Positions 11,059-21,685 of a stretch of 64,000 nucleotides of DNA are shown here, piece after piece. The stretch is from Azolla caroliniana (taxonomy: Eukaryota > Polypodiophyta), in assembly GCA_043228905.1 (NCBI GenBank), contig JBHGNT010000018.1, positions 7,936,001 to 8,000,000 of the forward strand, read 5' to 3'. The position numbers were made by a program, and so were the translations under genes. Within the stretch, counting starts at the first letter, position 1, and every line of letters starts with the position of its first letter. Below the pieces are notes generated by a model that did not search any database, was not told where the DNA came from, and saw only the letters and a program-made list of their open reading frames with translations.

Positions 11059-11520
11059 GAAATCCTTGCTCCCAAAGAAAGAGTCATGATCCTATTAATT
11101 CTTCTAATTAATAATAAATGCATCTGAGTTGAAGTATTTATAATCAATTTATGTGAATTGCCTAATTAAATCTCACAAATGAATCATCGTCTTGAATGGA
11201 ATTTTGAGGACGTACTGTAAATCTATATGAGTGGATAAATTCCAAATACCTCCTTCTTTTTGGTTCCTTGGGACCCATTACAGAGTGTCTTTTTGCTTTA
11301 ATGGTAAACCCGTAATGCGCAATACAACAATAGTGTTTTGCACTTGTTGTGTCGTAGAACCACTTATATTTTTTGGAAAATTAATTTTACTATTTGAGAC
11401 CATAAAAGTGGAGTATCTTAGTACTGTTAGCCAAATGAGATTGGTTAAACGTCGATCTTCGACGCATAAACGAATTCCAGTCTAATGAACCGAAATGACA
11501 TTTCTGGTCAATATTTCAAT

Positions 11521-11593
11521 CACACTAGGAAGGGGTCGAACCTTCGGCCTTATGCTTAGGAAACAGACACTCTATCCACTGAGCTACAAGTGC
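11521..11593 (-). tRNA. tRNA-Arg(CCU) copy 28
   Basis: Terminal pair is G-U, the D stem gains one wobble, and the anticodon stem loses one pair. T arm and B box perfect; CCT. Confidence 0.65.
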
Positions 11594-12051
11594 GAAATGC
11601 TTGCTCCAAAAGAAAGAGTCAATGATTCTATTAATTCTTCTAATTAATAAGAAATGCATCTCAGTTGACGTATTTATAATCAATTTATGTGAATTGCTTA
11701 ATTAAAGCTCACAAATGAATCATCGTCATCGATTTCTGAGGAACTACGAGAAATCTATATGAGTGGCTAAATGCGAAATACCTTATTCATTTTGGTTACC
11801 TGGGACCCATTACACTGTGAATTTTTGCTCTGATGGTAAACCCTTAATGCGTAATACAACTCTCGATTTTGCATTTGTTGTTTCCTAGAACCACCCATAG
11901 TTTTTGGAAATTTGTTTTTACTATACGTGCCCATAAATGTGGAGTATCTTAGTATTCTTACGCACATTAGATTGGTTAAACCTCCAACTTCGACATATAA
12001 ACCAATTCTAGTCTTGTTAACGCAAATGACATTTCTGATCATTATGTCAAT

Positions 12052-12124
12052 CGCACTAGGAAGGGGTCGAACCTTTGGCCTTCTACTTAGGAAACAGACA
12101 CTCTATCCGATGAGCTACAAGTGC
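12052..12124 (-). pseudogene. tRNA-Arg(CCU)-like copy 29
   Basis: T stem, anticodon stem and D arm each carry changes; acceptor intact; CCT. Confidence 0.6.
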
Positions 12125-12583
12125 AAAATGCTTGTTCCGAAAGAAAGAGTCGGTGGTCCTATTAAGTCTTCTATTTACTAATAAATGCATCTGAGTTGAC
12201 GTATTTAAAATCAAATCATGTGAACTGCATAATTAAAACTCACAAGTGAATCCTCGTAAGTGATTTTTGAAGAAGTAAGGAAAATCTATACGAGTGTCTA
12301 AATGCGAAATACCTCATTCATTTTGGTTACTTGCGACACATCACACTATGAGTTTTTGCTTCCATTGTAAACCTTTAATGCATAATACAGAAGTAGAGTT
12401 TTGCATTTGTTGGGTCCTAGAACTGCTTAGAGTTTGTGGAAATTTGATTTGACTATATGAGACCATAAATATGGAATATCTTAGTAATGTTACCCACATG
12501 AGATTGGTTAAATTTCAATTTTCGACACATAAAGCAATTCTGTTCTTCTGAACCCAAATGACATATCTGATCATTATTTCAAT

Positions 12584-12656
12584 CGCACTAGGAAGGGGTT
12601 GAACCTTCGGCCTTCTGCTTAGGAAACAGACGCTCTATCCACTGAGCCACAAGTCC
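12584..12656 (-). pseudogene. tRNA-Arg(CCU)-like copy 30
   Basis: Acceptor pair 2-71 lost, T loop changed (GGTTCAACCCC), one D-stem-adjacent change. Anticodon arm perfect. Confidence 0.6.
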
Positions 12657-13115
12657 GAAATCCTTGGTCCTAAAGAAAAAGTCGATGATCCTATTAATTC
12701 TCCTAATTAATAATAAATGGATCTGAGTTGACTAATAAATAATCAATTTATGTGAAATGATTAATTAAACCACAGAAATGAATCATTGTAATCGATAATT
12801 GAGGAAGTTCTAAAAATCTATACGAGTCTCTAAATGGAAAATACCTCATTTTCTATGGTTACTTGGGACCAAAAACACTTTAACTTTTTGCTTCCATGGT
12901 AAATCTGTCATTCATAATTCCACAGTAAAGTTTTGCATTTGTTGGGTTCTTGAGGAACTTATAGTTTGTAAAAAATTGATTTCACTATACGAGACCATAA
13001 ATGTGGAGTATCTTAGTATTGTTACGCATATGAGATTGGTTAAACCTCGATCTTCGACACATAAACCAATTCCAGTCTTGTGAACCCAAATGATATTTCT
13101 GATCATTATTTCAAT

Positions 13116-13188
13116 CGCACTTGGAAGGGGTCGAAGCTTCGGCCTTCTGCTTAGGAAACATACGTTCTATCCACTGAGCTACAAGTGC
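13116..13188 (-). pseudogene. tRNA-Arg(CCU)-like copy 31
   Basis: T stem broken (GAAGC), acceptor and anticodon-stem changes; CCT. Confidence 0.6.
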
Positions 13189-13360
13189 GAAATCGTTGCT
13201 ACAAAAGAAAGGGTTGACGATGCTATTAATACTTCTAATTACTAATCAATTCATGAATCATCATAATCGATTTTTAAGGAAGTACTAAATATCTAGCACA
13301 TAAGCAACATCCTGGGTTGTGTTTGTGAGTACAAAGGACATGAATGGTCATTTTTTAAAT

Positions 13361-13433
13361 CGAACTAGAAAGGAGTCGATCCTTCGGGTTTCTGCTTAGG
13401 AAACAAACGCTCTATCCACTAAACTACAAGTGC
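13361..13433 (-). pseudogene. tRNA-Arg(CCU)-like copy 32
   Basis: Heavily decayed in acceptor, T arm and D stem, in a short 245-bp monomer; CCT remains. Confidence 0.55.
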
Positions 13434-13883
13434 GAAATCCTTGCTACAAAAGAAGGATCGACGATTCTATAAATTCTTCTAATTACTAATACTTGCATAT
13501 GAGTTAATGAATAAATAATCAATTTATGTGAAATGATTAATTAAAGCTTACAAATGAATCATCCTAATCGATTTTTGAGGAAGTACTAAACATCTATATG
13601 AGTCTCTAAATGCAAAATACCTCATTCATTTTCGTTACCTGTGATCCATGACACTATATCTTTTTGCTTCCATGGTAATCTCTAATACAAAAGTAGAGTT
13701 TTGTATTTGTTGGGTCGTAGAGCCACTTGTAGTTTGTGAAAATTTGATTTCACTATACGAGACCATAGATGTGGAGTATCTTAGTACCATAACGCACATG
13801 AGATTGGTTAAACATCCATCTTCAAGACATAAACCTGTTCTAGTCTTATCAATACAAATGACATTTCTGATCACTATTTCAAT

Positions 13884-13956
13884 CGCACTAGGAAGAGGTC
13901 GAACCTTCGGTCTTCTGCTTTGGAAACAGATGCTCTATCCAATGAGCGACAAGTGC
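13884..13956 (-). pseudogene. tRNA-like copy 33, anticodon CCA
   Basis: Anticodon loop TTCCAAA (CCA). Acceptor ends intact; T stem, linker and D arm changed. Confidence 0.6.
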
Positions 13957-14327
13957 GATATCCTTGCTACACAAGAAAGGATCGATGATCCTATTAATTC
14001 TTCTAACTACTAATCAGTGCATCTGAGTTGACAAATAAATAATCAATTTATGTGAAATGATTAATTAAAGCTCACAAATGAATCATCGTAATCGATATTT
14101 GACGAAGTACTAAAAATCTATACGAGTCTTTAAATGGAAAATACCTCATTCCCTTTGGTTACTTGGGACCAAAACCACTATTACTTTTTGCTTCCATGGT
14201 AAACCCTTCATGCATAATACAACACTATTACTTTTTGCATCCGTTGGGTCCTAGAGGCCCTTGTAGTTCGAAAAAATTTGAGTGTTGTGAACCCAAATGA
14301 CATTTTTTATCATTATTTCAATCTCAC

Positions 14328-15770
14328 GATGGATGCAAATTGGCATGCCACAATGGAGGAAGAGAAGCGCATATTGGTAGAGAATGAAACCTAGGAATTG
14401 GTTGACGCACCGAAGGGTGTGAAGCCGATCGGATGTAGGTGGGTGTACAAGGTCAAGTACAACACCGACGACTCGGTCAACCAATACAAGGCCTAGTTCG
14501 TAGCGAAGGGCTACACACAGCAACACGATATCAACTATGATGAGATGTTTGCGCCGGTCGCAAAGATGAGGACCGCCCGTGTTTTGCTTGCGGTAGCTGC
14601 GGAGAAGGGGTTGCATTTACATTAGATGGATGTCAAGAATGCGTTCTAGCAAGGCGATCTTGAGGAACAGGTGTACATGGTACAACCCCCTAGATTTCAC
14701 TTTGGAATGAACACCTCGACGGTTTGACAGTTGAAGAAGTCCCTTTATGGAAAGAAAGCCCCACGTGCTTGGAACGCGAAAATCACGCAACGATCGCGTC
14801 GTATGGGATTTGCGATGTCCAAATCAGACTCTTCATTCTTCATTCGGAAAGGTTGACTCGGGCCGCTTAGTATTTTACTTTATATTAATGACTTGGTCAT
14901 CACCGACGCCGACCTAGGTGAAATTGACCGCGTAAAGCTCCATCTCGCGGCATCATTTGACATGAAGGACCTGGGGGACCTTCATTACTTCCTCGGGATT
15001 GAAGTGATCCGTACCCCCGAAGGCATACTAATCAACCAACGACATTACGTGTTGTGTATGCTCTTCAAGTTTGGGATGGCAGATTGTAAGTCCGTCTCGA
15101 CTCCTCTGGATAGAACCGTCAAGCTTCACCCCGACTCCGGAAAGGTTTACGACCCGAAGAGGTTTCGACAAATTGTTGGACGCCTCATATACTTGACTAT
15201 CACTCGACTAGACATCAGTTACCCGGTCGGTGTGATTAGTCAGTTCATGGAACGACCAACCGAGGAGCACCTTCAGTGCGCACAACGCATACTTCGGTAC
15301 GTCAGGGACACTAAGGACCGAGGGCTACTATATCGTACTGATACTGCGCGCAGTTAGTCGGCTACACCGATACTGATTGGGACGGAAATGCCGGCGATCG
15401 CCGATCCACATCCGGATTCACGGTCTCTCTTGGGAGTGCCGCGATCGCGTGGAGTAGCAAGAAGCAGCTAACAATTGCACTGTCGAGCACCGAAGCCGAG
15501 TATAAAGGAGCGACTGTCGCAACATGCGAAGCCATCCGGCTGAAACGACTACTTAAGGATCTGCAACTGGAGGTGTCCGATCCGACGACGATCTACTGCG
15601 ACAATCTCAACAACATCCAATTAGTTGACACAAGCACACATGCTGACCGGAAGGGTCGAGGCGCGTGGAATCGAACAGGACGAGGAGTGTGAGCGAGGTG
15701 TGAAGCTAGAAGAAACCGGGGTGGTGATTTGGAAGAATTAGAAGAGCCTCAAGTTGAGCTTGAGGGGGAG
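14328..15770 (+). pseudogene. Ty1/copia RT-RNase H relic
   Basis: Degenerate 3' half of a copia polyprotein. Conceptual translation over 14,328-14,890 resembles the copia RT start, with a CRWVYKVK-like motif, FAPVAK and a QLKKSLYG motif, broken by several stops. The longest intact stretch (14,893-15,357) carries MKDLGDLHYFLGIEV and a region ending in RYV, typical of copia RT to RNase H. RNase H follows in another frame (STEAEY-like at about 15,490 and a YCDN-like motif at about 15,600). The RT catalytic YVDD is YIND here. A polypurine tract (TTGAGGGGGAG, about 15,760-15,770) precedes the LTR. The element starts abruptly in mid-pol at the broken tRNA of the satellite; gag, protease and integrase are absent. 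Confidence 0.85.
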
Positions 15771-16120
15771 TGTTGAGATACAAGTTGAACATTGGCCGGA
15801 TCGGTTGGGACCGATCGGTTAGGCCGGACCAGTGCGTAAACCGGTGCGCAATGAGAAGCCGTAGTGGTGCATTAACCGCAAGGCCGTTGGAAAGATATTT
15901 TGTGTAGGAATATATTTTGAGAGTTAGTGTAGAGCTCAATTATAAGCATTCAAGTACGTGTTAGTACTTCTATCAATCTGTATGGACTCTTATAAAAGTG
16001 CTCACTGAGCACATCCTATGTACAGACTAAGTATTATTATTTTGAATAGAGTTGTGTGTATTGACTCTCTCTCCCTCTCTCTCCCACGTACTATGTGTCC
16101 AATCTTTCCATTAAACCTGT
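15771..16120 (+). repeat. 3' LTR of the copia relic
   Basis: Begins TGTTGAGATA directly after the polypurine tract, the usual start of plant copia LTRs. Contains a CT-rich stretch (about 16,061-16,084). The right end is not certain, because the adjacent PLE relic is equally decayed; I place it between about 16,100 and 16,175. Confidence 0.6.
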
Positions 16121-16179
16121 GTTTTTCCTCCATTCGGTTTTCTGTTGCTTCCGCACGTTGTTCTTTTTACAGACTTAGT

Positions 16180-17838
16180 CCCACATATGAAGGGTCGTGG
16201 TAGTTCGGATAGTTGGGGATGTGTGGCTGAATCTGCATGGAGGTTTTCTAGCATGTCGTGAATTCCTAATGTAGGGGTATCTTTCGTATACCTAAGTTTG
16301 AATATGACAGGTATAAGGGTACGTTTAGGTTTTCTACTAAATACAAGTGATTTCCTAGCGCTAAATAGGACCTTTTTTATAATTCTCTAATATAAAAGAA
16401 AGGGGATATCCTCTTTTAACTAATCTACTAAAATAAAGTTTTCTCATTCAAAGGAAACCTAAGGCGGTACTTTCTCTAATTAGGTATCGTTTTAGTTCAT
16501 TAATAATAAAATGACGTTTTAAATGAAGGGGGTGAATTGACGAGAATGAGAGATATTGGTAGGCATTTTGGGGCTTTTAGTAGCAATTAAAGGAGAAATC
16601 TAAATTCTTTAGGTTAATCCATAAATCTAAGAGCGGTAATCTAAAGGGAGAAGTGGTGATGGTAATTTTGATGCAATTATTAGTGGAGGTGTTATAGAAC
16701 TGGAGGTAATTTTCTAATTCAGGTTTAGTACCCGTCCATATCCCGAATGCATCATCTATATATCTAGTGAAATAGAAAATATTAGGGTGTGATGGTTGGG
16801 AGTTCTCTAAGTGACCTAAGAATAGGCATGCATAAACTACAGAAAAATTACGACCCATGGTTGTACCCTTGACTTGTTGATAGATCATGTTATCAAAGGA
16901 TAGAAAGTGATATTCTAATGTGAGTGCACTAAGTGTATAAATAAGGTTATTTTTAGAAGATGAAAAATGTCGGGTAATCATTTTTCGTAAAGCTTGAAGT
17001 ACTAACTTAGGGGGTATGCTAAGATATAAAGATTCAACATCAAAGGTAAAGATAAAGCTATTAGGGGGTGGGTTGAGATCTTCTAAAGTCTAGACAAGGG
17101 AATGTGAGTCTTTCAAATATTGCTTCTGAAGGAGAAGGATAGGCATGAGTTGGCGGTGAAGCCATTTTGATGTTTGTTCTAAAACCTATTGGCTTTTTAT
17201 GGAGTTTTGGGAGGTAATAGATATTGCATACTAGGTACCCTTTTGAGGGTTTATGTAGTATGTAGTTGGCTTCTATGTTGGATAGGGTACCAAGATGGTT
17301 ATTAGAAATGCTTTTCAATCTATAGGATAACTCCTCAAGTGGATAGTGGGAGACTTTTTTATATGTATTAGTATTGGAAAGGTGTTCTATAGCTTTGTTA
17401 TAGTAAGTGTCCTTATCAAGTACACACACTCCAACATTTTTGTCACCAGGTAGGATTTTGATTTTGTTGTTTTTCTTAAGAGATTGTAAGGCTAGTGATA
17501 AGTGACGTGCAATCCTAATGGGTTTTAATTTGAGTGTATGAAGTGTGTCCCTAAAGATAGTTTGGTGTTTAGCTATAATGTTTTCTAGGGGAGTGTACTT
17601 AGTAGAAGGTTGCCAACTAGGGTTAGGTAGCTTAAAGGGATTTTGGGGCGAATTATCCACATCTTTGAAAAAAAATTTAAGTCGAAGGGTCCTACTTAGG
17701 CTATCAAATTCTTTAAGTAGGGTAGGGGATGATGGTGGAGAAGATGGGAGGATATGTTTCAAACCTAGGCTAAGGAGTTGTATCTCATGTTTAGAGAGGG
17801 AATAATTAGAGTGATTGTGGAGATCCTACTAATCCTAG
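16180..17838 (-). pseudogene. Penelope-like element RT relic
   Basis: Same protein family as the PLE at 49,891-56,868. In minus-strand order: the N-terminal stretch with LLSLGLK; 17,061-17,762 with NPFKLPNPSW, ILPGDKNVGVCVLDKD and YYLPKLHKKPIGFR; then 16,577-16,981 with KGTTMGRNFSVVYACLFLGH and RYIDDAFGIW (catalytic YIDD kept here); then the PLLDLWI segment and an eroded C-terminal region to about 16,200 (DPQL equivalent at about 16,215). The region between 16,982 and 17,060 is frameshifted. No GIY-YIG endonuclease is visible. The 5' end is truncated against satellite at 17,838; the 3' end abuts the copia LTR. Confidence 0.85.
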
Positions 17839-18085
17839 GTTTACTGAGAAATAACTCATTCACTTTGGGCACTTGGGAACCATAACACTATGACTTTTTG
17901 CTTCCATGGTAAACCGTTAATACATAATACAACAATAGAGTTTTGTATTTGTTAGATCCTAGAACCACTTCTAGTTTGTGCAAATTAGTATTGTTACACA
18001 CATGAGATTGGTTAAACATTGATCTCCAACACAAACCAATTCTAGTCTTGTGAATGAAAATGAGATTTGTGATCATTATTTCAAT

Positions 18086-18158
18086 CGCACTAGGAAGGGG
18101 TCAAACCTTCGGCCTTTTGCAAAGGAAACAAACGTTCTATCCATTGAGCTACAAGTGT
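18086..18158 (-). pseudogene. tRNA-Arg(CCU)-like copy 34
   Basis: Terminal pair lost (plus strand ends AAGTGT); T loop TTTGACC; anticodon loop TTCCTTT with CCT kept; D arm changes. Confidence 0.6.
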
Positions 18159-18616
18159 GAAATCTATGGTACAAAAGAGAAGATCGACGATCCTATTAAT
18201 TCTTCTAATTACTAATCAATGAATATGAGTTGGCGAATTTATAATCAATTTATGTCAAATGATTAATTAAATCTCACAAATGCATCATGGTAATCGATTT
18301 TTGAGGAAGTAGTAAACATGTATACGAGTCTCTAAATGCAAAATACTTGATTCATTTTGGTTACTTGGGAACCATCCCACTATCACTTTTTGTTTCCATG
18401 GTAAACCCTTAATGCATAATAAAATAGTAGAGTTTTGCATTTGTTGGGTCCTAGAGCAACATCTATTTTGTGAAAATTTGATTTCACTATACGAGACCAT
18501 AAATGTGGAGTATCTTAGTATTGTTACGCACATGAGATTGGTTAAACATCAATCTTCGACACATAAACCAATTCCAGTCTTGTGAATACAACGAGATTTC
18601 TGATAATTATTTCCAT

Positions 18617-18689
18617 CTCACTAGGAAGGGGTTGAACCTTCGGCCTTCTGCTTAGGAAACAGATACTCTATCCACTGAACTACAAGTGC
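18617..18689 (-). pseudogene. tRNA-Arg(CCU)-like copy 35
   Basis: Changes in the acceptor 3' end, T loop, linker, D stem; CCT and anticodon stem intact. Confidence 0.6.
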
Positions 18690-19146
18690 GAAATCCTTGC
18701 TACAAATGAAAGGATCGATGATCCAATTATTTCTTCTAGTTACTAATCAATGCATCTGAGTTGACGCATAAATAATCAATTTATATGAAATGCTTAATTC
18801 AAACTCACAAATCAATCATCGTAATTGATTTTTGACGAAGTAGAGAACATCTATATGAGTCTAGAAATGAGAAATAGCTCATTCACTTTGGGCATTTCGG
18901 AACCATAACACTATGACTTTTTGCTTCCATGGTAAACCATTAATACATAATACAACAATAGAGTTTTGCATTTGTTAGATCCTAGAACCACTTTTAGTTT
19001 GTGCAAATTTGATTTCACTATACGAGACCATGAATGTGGAGTATCTTAGTATTGTTACGCACATGAGATTGGTTAAACATTGATCTCCAACACAAACCAA
19101 TTCCAGTCTTGTGAATGAAAGTGAGATTTGTGATCATTATTTCAAT

Positions 19147-19219
19147 CCCACTAGGAAGGGGTCAAACCTTCAGCCTTCTGCAGAGGAAACAAACATTCTA
19201 TCCATTGAGCTACAACTGT
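19147..19219 (-). pseudogene. tRNA-Arg(CCU)-like copy 36
   Basis: Acceptor ends, T arm and anticodon loop edge changed; anticodon CCT. Confidence 0.55.
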
Positions 19220-19498
19220 GAAATCCATGGTACAAAATAAAAGATCGACTTTTAATTACACTGTGACTTTTTGCTTCCATGGTAAACCCTTAATGCATAA
19301 TACAATAGTAGAGTTTTGCATTTGTTGGGTCCTAGAGCCACTTCTATTTTGTGAAAATTTGATTTCACTATACAACACCATAAATGTGGAGTATCTTAGT
19401 ATTGTTACGCACATGAGATTGGTTAAAAATCGATCTTCGACACATAAACCAATTCCAATATTGTAAATAGAAATGAGATTTCTGATAATTATTTCAAT

Positions 19499-19571
19499 CG
19501 CACTAGGAAGGGGTCGAACCTTCGGCCTTCTGCTTAGGAAAGAGACGCTCTATCCACTAAGCTACAAGTGC
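19499..19571 (-). tRNA. tRNA-Arg(CCU) copy 37
   Basis: Acceptor and T arm perfect; one anticodon-stem change and a D-stem wobble; CCT. Confidence 0.7.
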
Positions 19572-20030
19572 GAAATGCTTGCTCCAAAAGAAAGAGTCGA
19601 TGATCCTATTAATTCTTTTATTTACTAATAAATGCATATGACTTGATGTATTTATAATCAATTTATGTGAACTGCTTAATTAATGCTCACATCTGAATCC
19701 TCGTAATTGATTTTTGAGGAAGTGCTAAAAATTTATAGGAGTGTCTAAATGCGAAATACCTTATTCATTTTGGTTACTTGGCACTCATCACGCTATGACC
19801 TTTTGCTTTCATGGTAGACCCCTAATGTATAATACAAAAGTACAGTTTTGCATTTGTTAGGTCCTAGAACCGCTTATAGTTTGTGAAAATTTGACTTCAC
19901 TATAAGAGACCATAAATGTGGAGTATCTTAGTATTGTTACGCACATGACATTGGTTAAACTTCGATCTTGGACACCTAAACGAATTCTAGTCTAATGAAC
20001 CGAAATGACATTTCTGATTATTATTTCAGG

Positions 20031-20103
20031 CACACTAGGAAGGGGTCAAACCTTCGGCCTTCTGCTTAGGAAACAGACGCTCTATCCACTGAGCTACAAG
20101 TGC
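20031..20103 (-). tRNA. tRNA-Arg(CCU) copy 38
   Basis: Two changes from consensus: terminal pair G-U and T loop TTTGACC. Anticodon and D arms perfect. Confidence 0.7.
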
Positions 20104-20296
20104 GAAATGCTTGCTCGACAAGAAAGGGTCGATTATCCTATTAATTTTTCTAATTACTAATAAATGTATACAAGACTATAAATGTGGAGTATCTTAGTAT
20201 TGTTAGGCACATGAGATTGGTTAAACCTTGATATTCGACATATAAATGAATTCCAGTCTAATGAAATGAAATGATATATCTGATCAGTATTTCAAA

Positions 20297-20305
20297 CGCA
20301 CTAGG
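20297..20305 (-). pseudogene. tRNA-Arg copy 39, left piece, split by copia
   Basis: 3' terminal 9 nt (discriminator, acceptor 3' strand, first T-stem base) of a tRNA copy whose remainder is at 25,848-25,916. The last five bases, CTAGG, are the target-site duplication. Confidence 0.85.
20301..20305. other. Target-site duplication CTAGG, left
   Basis: CTAGG directly left of the copia LTR; repeated directly right of the other LTR at 25,848-25,852. Five bp is the normal size for copia integration. Confidence 0.9.
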
Positions 20306-21066
20306 TGACAAGAACTGCACGCTCCGTATACGCAATGCTCGGCCACAACCGAGCTTAGAATCATACACAGAAAACGGGAAATAATGAACGACACGAAGAA
20401 GAGACGAGTACACATGATGTTTACGTGGAAAACCCAAACTAAGGGAAAACCACGGCAGCCCACAGGCTGCAAACTATCACTACGTTAGAATGTACAACAG
20501 TGAGTTCACGGAGGCAACGACCTCGTGCTCACGATCCTCGCCACAGGCGGCGGTTACAACAGAGGCAACGACCTCTTTCTCTCTCTCTCTCTCTCTGTAC
20601 ACAGTTACGCGCTCTCTCTCTCCTTGCACCAACAAGAATGACAACACACACAACTAAAAGTTTGCCCTAAGTCATATTTATACTAATATGACTTTTCGGC
20701 TATTTACAAATATAGCCATGATGGACTCTCAGAAAAAAAACATATTTACGAATATGTCTCTTCATCCGGTGAGCACTCCTCACCGGGTCTGCACCATCCG
20801 GCTCTCCGTAGCCGGGTACTCCTCATCCGGTTCTCACCAGGTCTGCACCATCCGGCTCTCCGTAGCCGGGTACTCCTCATCCGGTTCTCACCGGGTCTGC
20901 ACCACCCGGCTCTCCGTAGTCGGGTACTCCTCATCCGGTTCTCACCGGGTCTGCACCACCCGGCTCTCCGTAGCCGGGTACTCCTCATCCGGATTCAGCC
21001 TCGGTTGTGTTTGCTTATCAGCACTGTTCTTCTCTCTTCCCATCCGGAGGGACCTGTCTCCCAACA
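20306..21066 (-). repeat. 3' LTR of copia
   Basis: 761 bp. On the minus strand it starts TGTTGGGAGACAGG and ends with the TG complement at 20,306. TATA box TATAAATA on the minus strand at 20,675-20,682. Contains CT-rich microsatellite (20,577-20,595) and the 54-bp minisatellite. Confidence 0.92.
20783..20990. repeat. 54-bp minisatellite inside copia LTR
   Basis: Four tandem units built on GGCTCTCCGTAGCCGGGTAC, period 54 bp. They lie upstream of the TATA box on the minus strand, that is in U3, where such repeats often act as enhancer modules. Confidence 0.9.
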
Positions 21067-21076
21067 AACTCCGCCT

Positions 21077-21655
21077 TCACTCCGGCATGGGGTGTCTTAC
21101 TAGTCTGATCCTCTTTCGGCATGCATCCAGCTTGTCGGGTATCAGAACTTCGGTTAGCATATCTGACCCGTTCTCGGCCGTGTGGATATTCATCAGTGCG
21201 AACTCTTGGTCATCTACTCTTTCCCGGATCCAGTGATATCTTCGCTGGATATGCTTCGTTCGGGAATGGTAGGCCGCATTCTTCGCAAGATGGATGGCAC
21301 TTTGACTGTCACAATAGAGCTGGTAATCATCTTGCCGGATACCGAGCTCTCTTATGGAGTCCTTGCTGACTTCCACAGCTGCCATGTACTCCGCCTCCGT
21401 GGTTGACAATGCAACCGTCTTCTGCAGCCTCGACTGCCACGAAACAGCTCCCCCTGCATATGTCATTACATACCCGGATGTAGACCGATTCGTATCCACA
21501 TCAGCCGACATGTCCGAATCGGTGAAACCGTCAAGTTGAGGTTTTCCGGAGCCCAATTGGAGACACATATTTGAAGTGCCCTTCAAATACCGGAGTATCC
21601 ATTTGACCGCGTTCCAGTGCTCCTTCCCGGGATTGCTCATAAACCGGCTCACCAC
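21077..21655 (-). CDS. copia RNase H domain
   Basis: 192 codons: end of the RT connection (KWILRYLKGT) and RNase H with DGFTDSDMSADVD, STSGYVMTYAGGAVSW, LSTTEAEYMA, YCDSQSAIHLAKN and TKHIQRRYHWIRE, so the acidic catalytic set and the late His are present. Degrades the RNA strand of the RNA-DNA hybrid during reverse transcription. Separated from RT by a stop or frameshift near 21,660-21,690. Confidence 0.9.
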   Translation of the reverse strand: MVSRFMSNPGKEHWNAVKWILRYLKGTSNMCLQLGSGKPQLDGFTDSDMSADVDTNRSTSGYVMTYAGGAVSWQSRLQKTVALSTTEAEYMAAVEVSKDSIRELGIRQDDYQLYCDSQSAIHLAKNAAYHSRTKHIQRRYHWIRERVDDQEFALMNIHTAENGSDMLTEVLIPDKLDACRKRIRLVRHPMPE

Positions 21656-21685
21656 TCCGACTGCGTATCCTATATCCGGTCGGGT

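Larger units (their letters stand above)
1..14327 (-). repeat. tRNA-Arg(CCU) satellite, array I
   Basis: Head-to-tail repeat; each unit holds one 73-nt tRNA-Arg-like sequence on the minus strand and an AT-rich spacer. Distances between successive tRNA starts are mostly 529-536 bp or 266 bp, with some of 238, 245, 258, 306 and 483. The 266-bp unit lacks the middle of the long unit, from after 'AAATGCAT' to before 'CGAGAC(C/A)ATAAATG'. tRNA consensus: acceptor GCACTTG/CTAGTGC, D stem GCTC/GAGC, anticodon loop TTCCTAA, T arm with GGTTCGACCCC (perfect B box), discriminator G as usual for Arg. A CAA lies about 10 nt upstream in most units. The array ends abruptly inside a tRNA copy where a copia relic begins. 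Thirty-three copies are listed separately. Confidence 0.93.
9121..14327 (-). repeat. Higher-order repeat C of array I, partial
   Basis: Begins with the same 536- and 531-bp monomers as copies A and B (the reading frame at 9,367-9,621 matches 629-910 and 5,116-5,397). It then runs 266, 532, 535, 531, 532, 532, 245, 523 bp. From about 12,700 the monomers diverge towards the types in arrays II and III. Truncated by the copia relic at 14,328. Confidence 0.5.
17839..20305 (-). repeat. tRNA-Arg(CCU) satellite, array II
   Basis: Five whole copies and the left 9 bp of a sixth, with spacings 531, 530, 352, 532 and 266 bp. The 352-bp monomer at 19,147-19,499 has lost part of its spacer. The block is cut at 20,305 by a copia element and continues at 25,848. 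Confidence 0.9.

Noticed and set aside
1-14327. tRNA-derived SINE family
   Set aside because: Units are strictly tandem and co-oriented with constant spacing, lack poly-A or simple-repeat tails, and show no target duplications.
20783-20990. CRISPR-like array
   Set aside because: Units are contiguous 54-bp direct repeats without unique spacers, inside an LTR.
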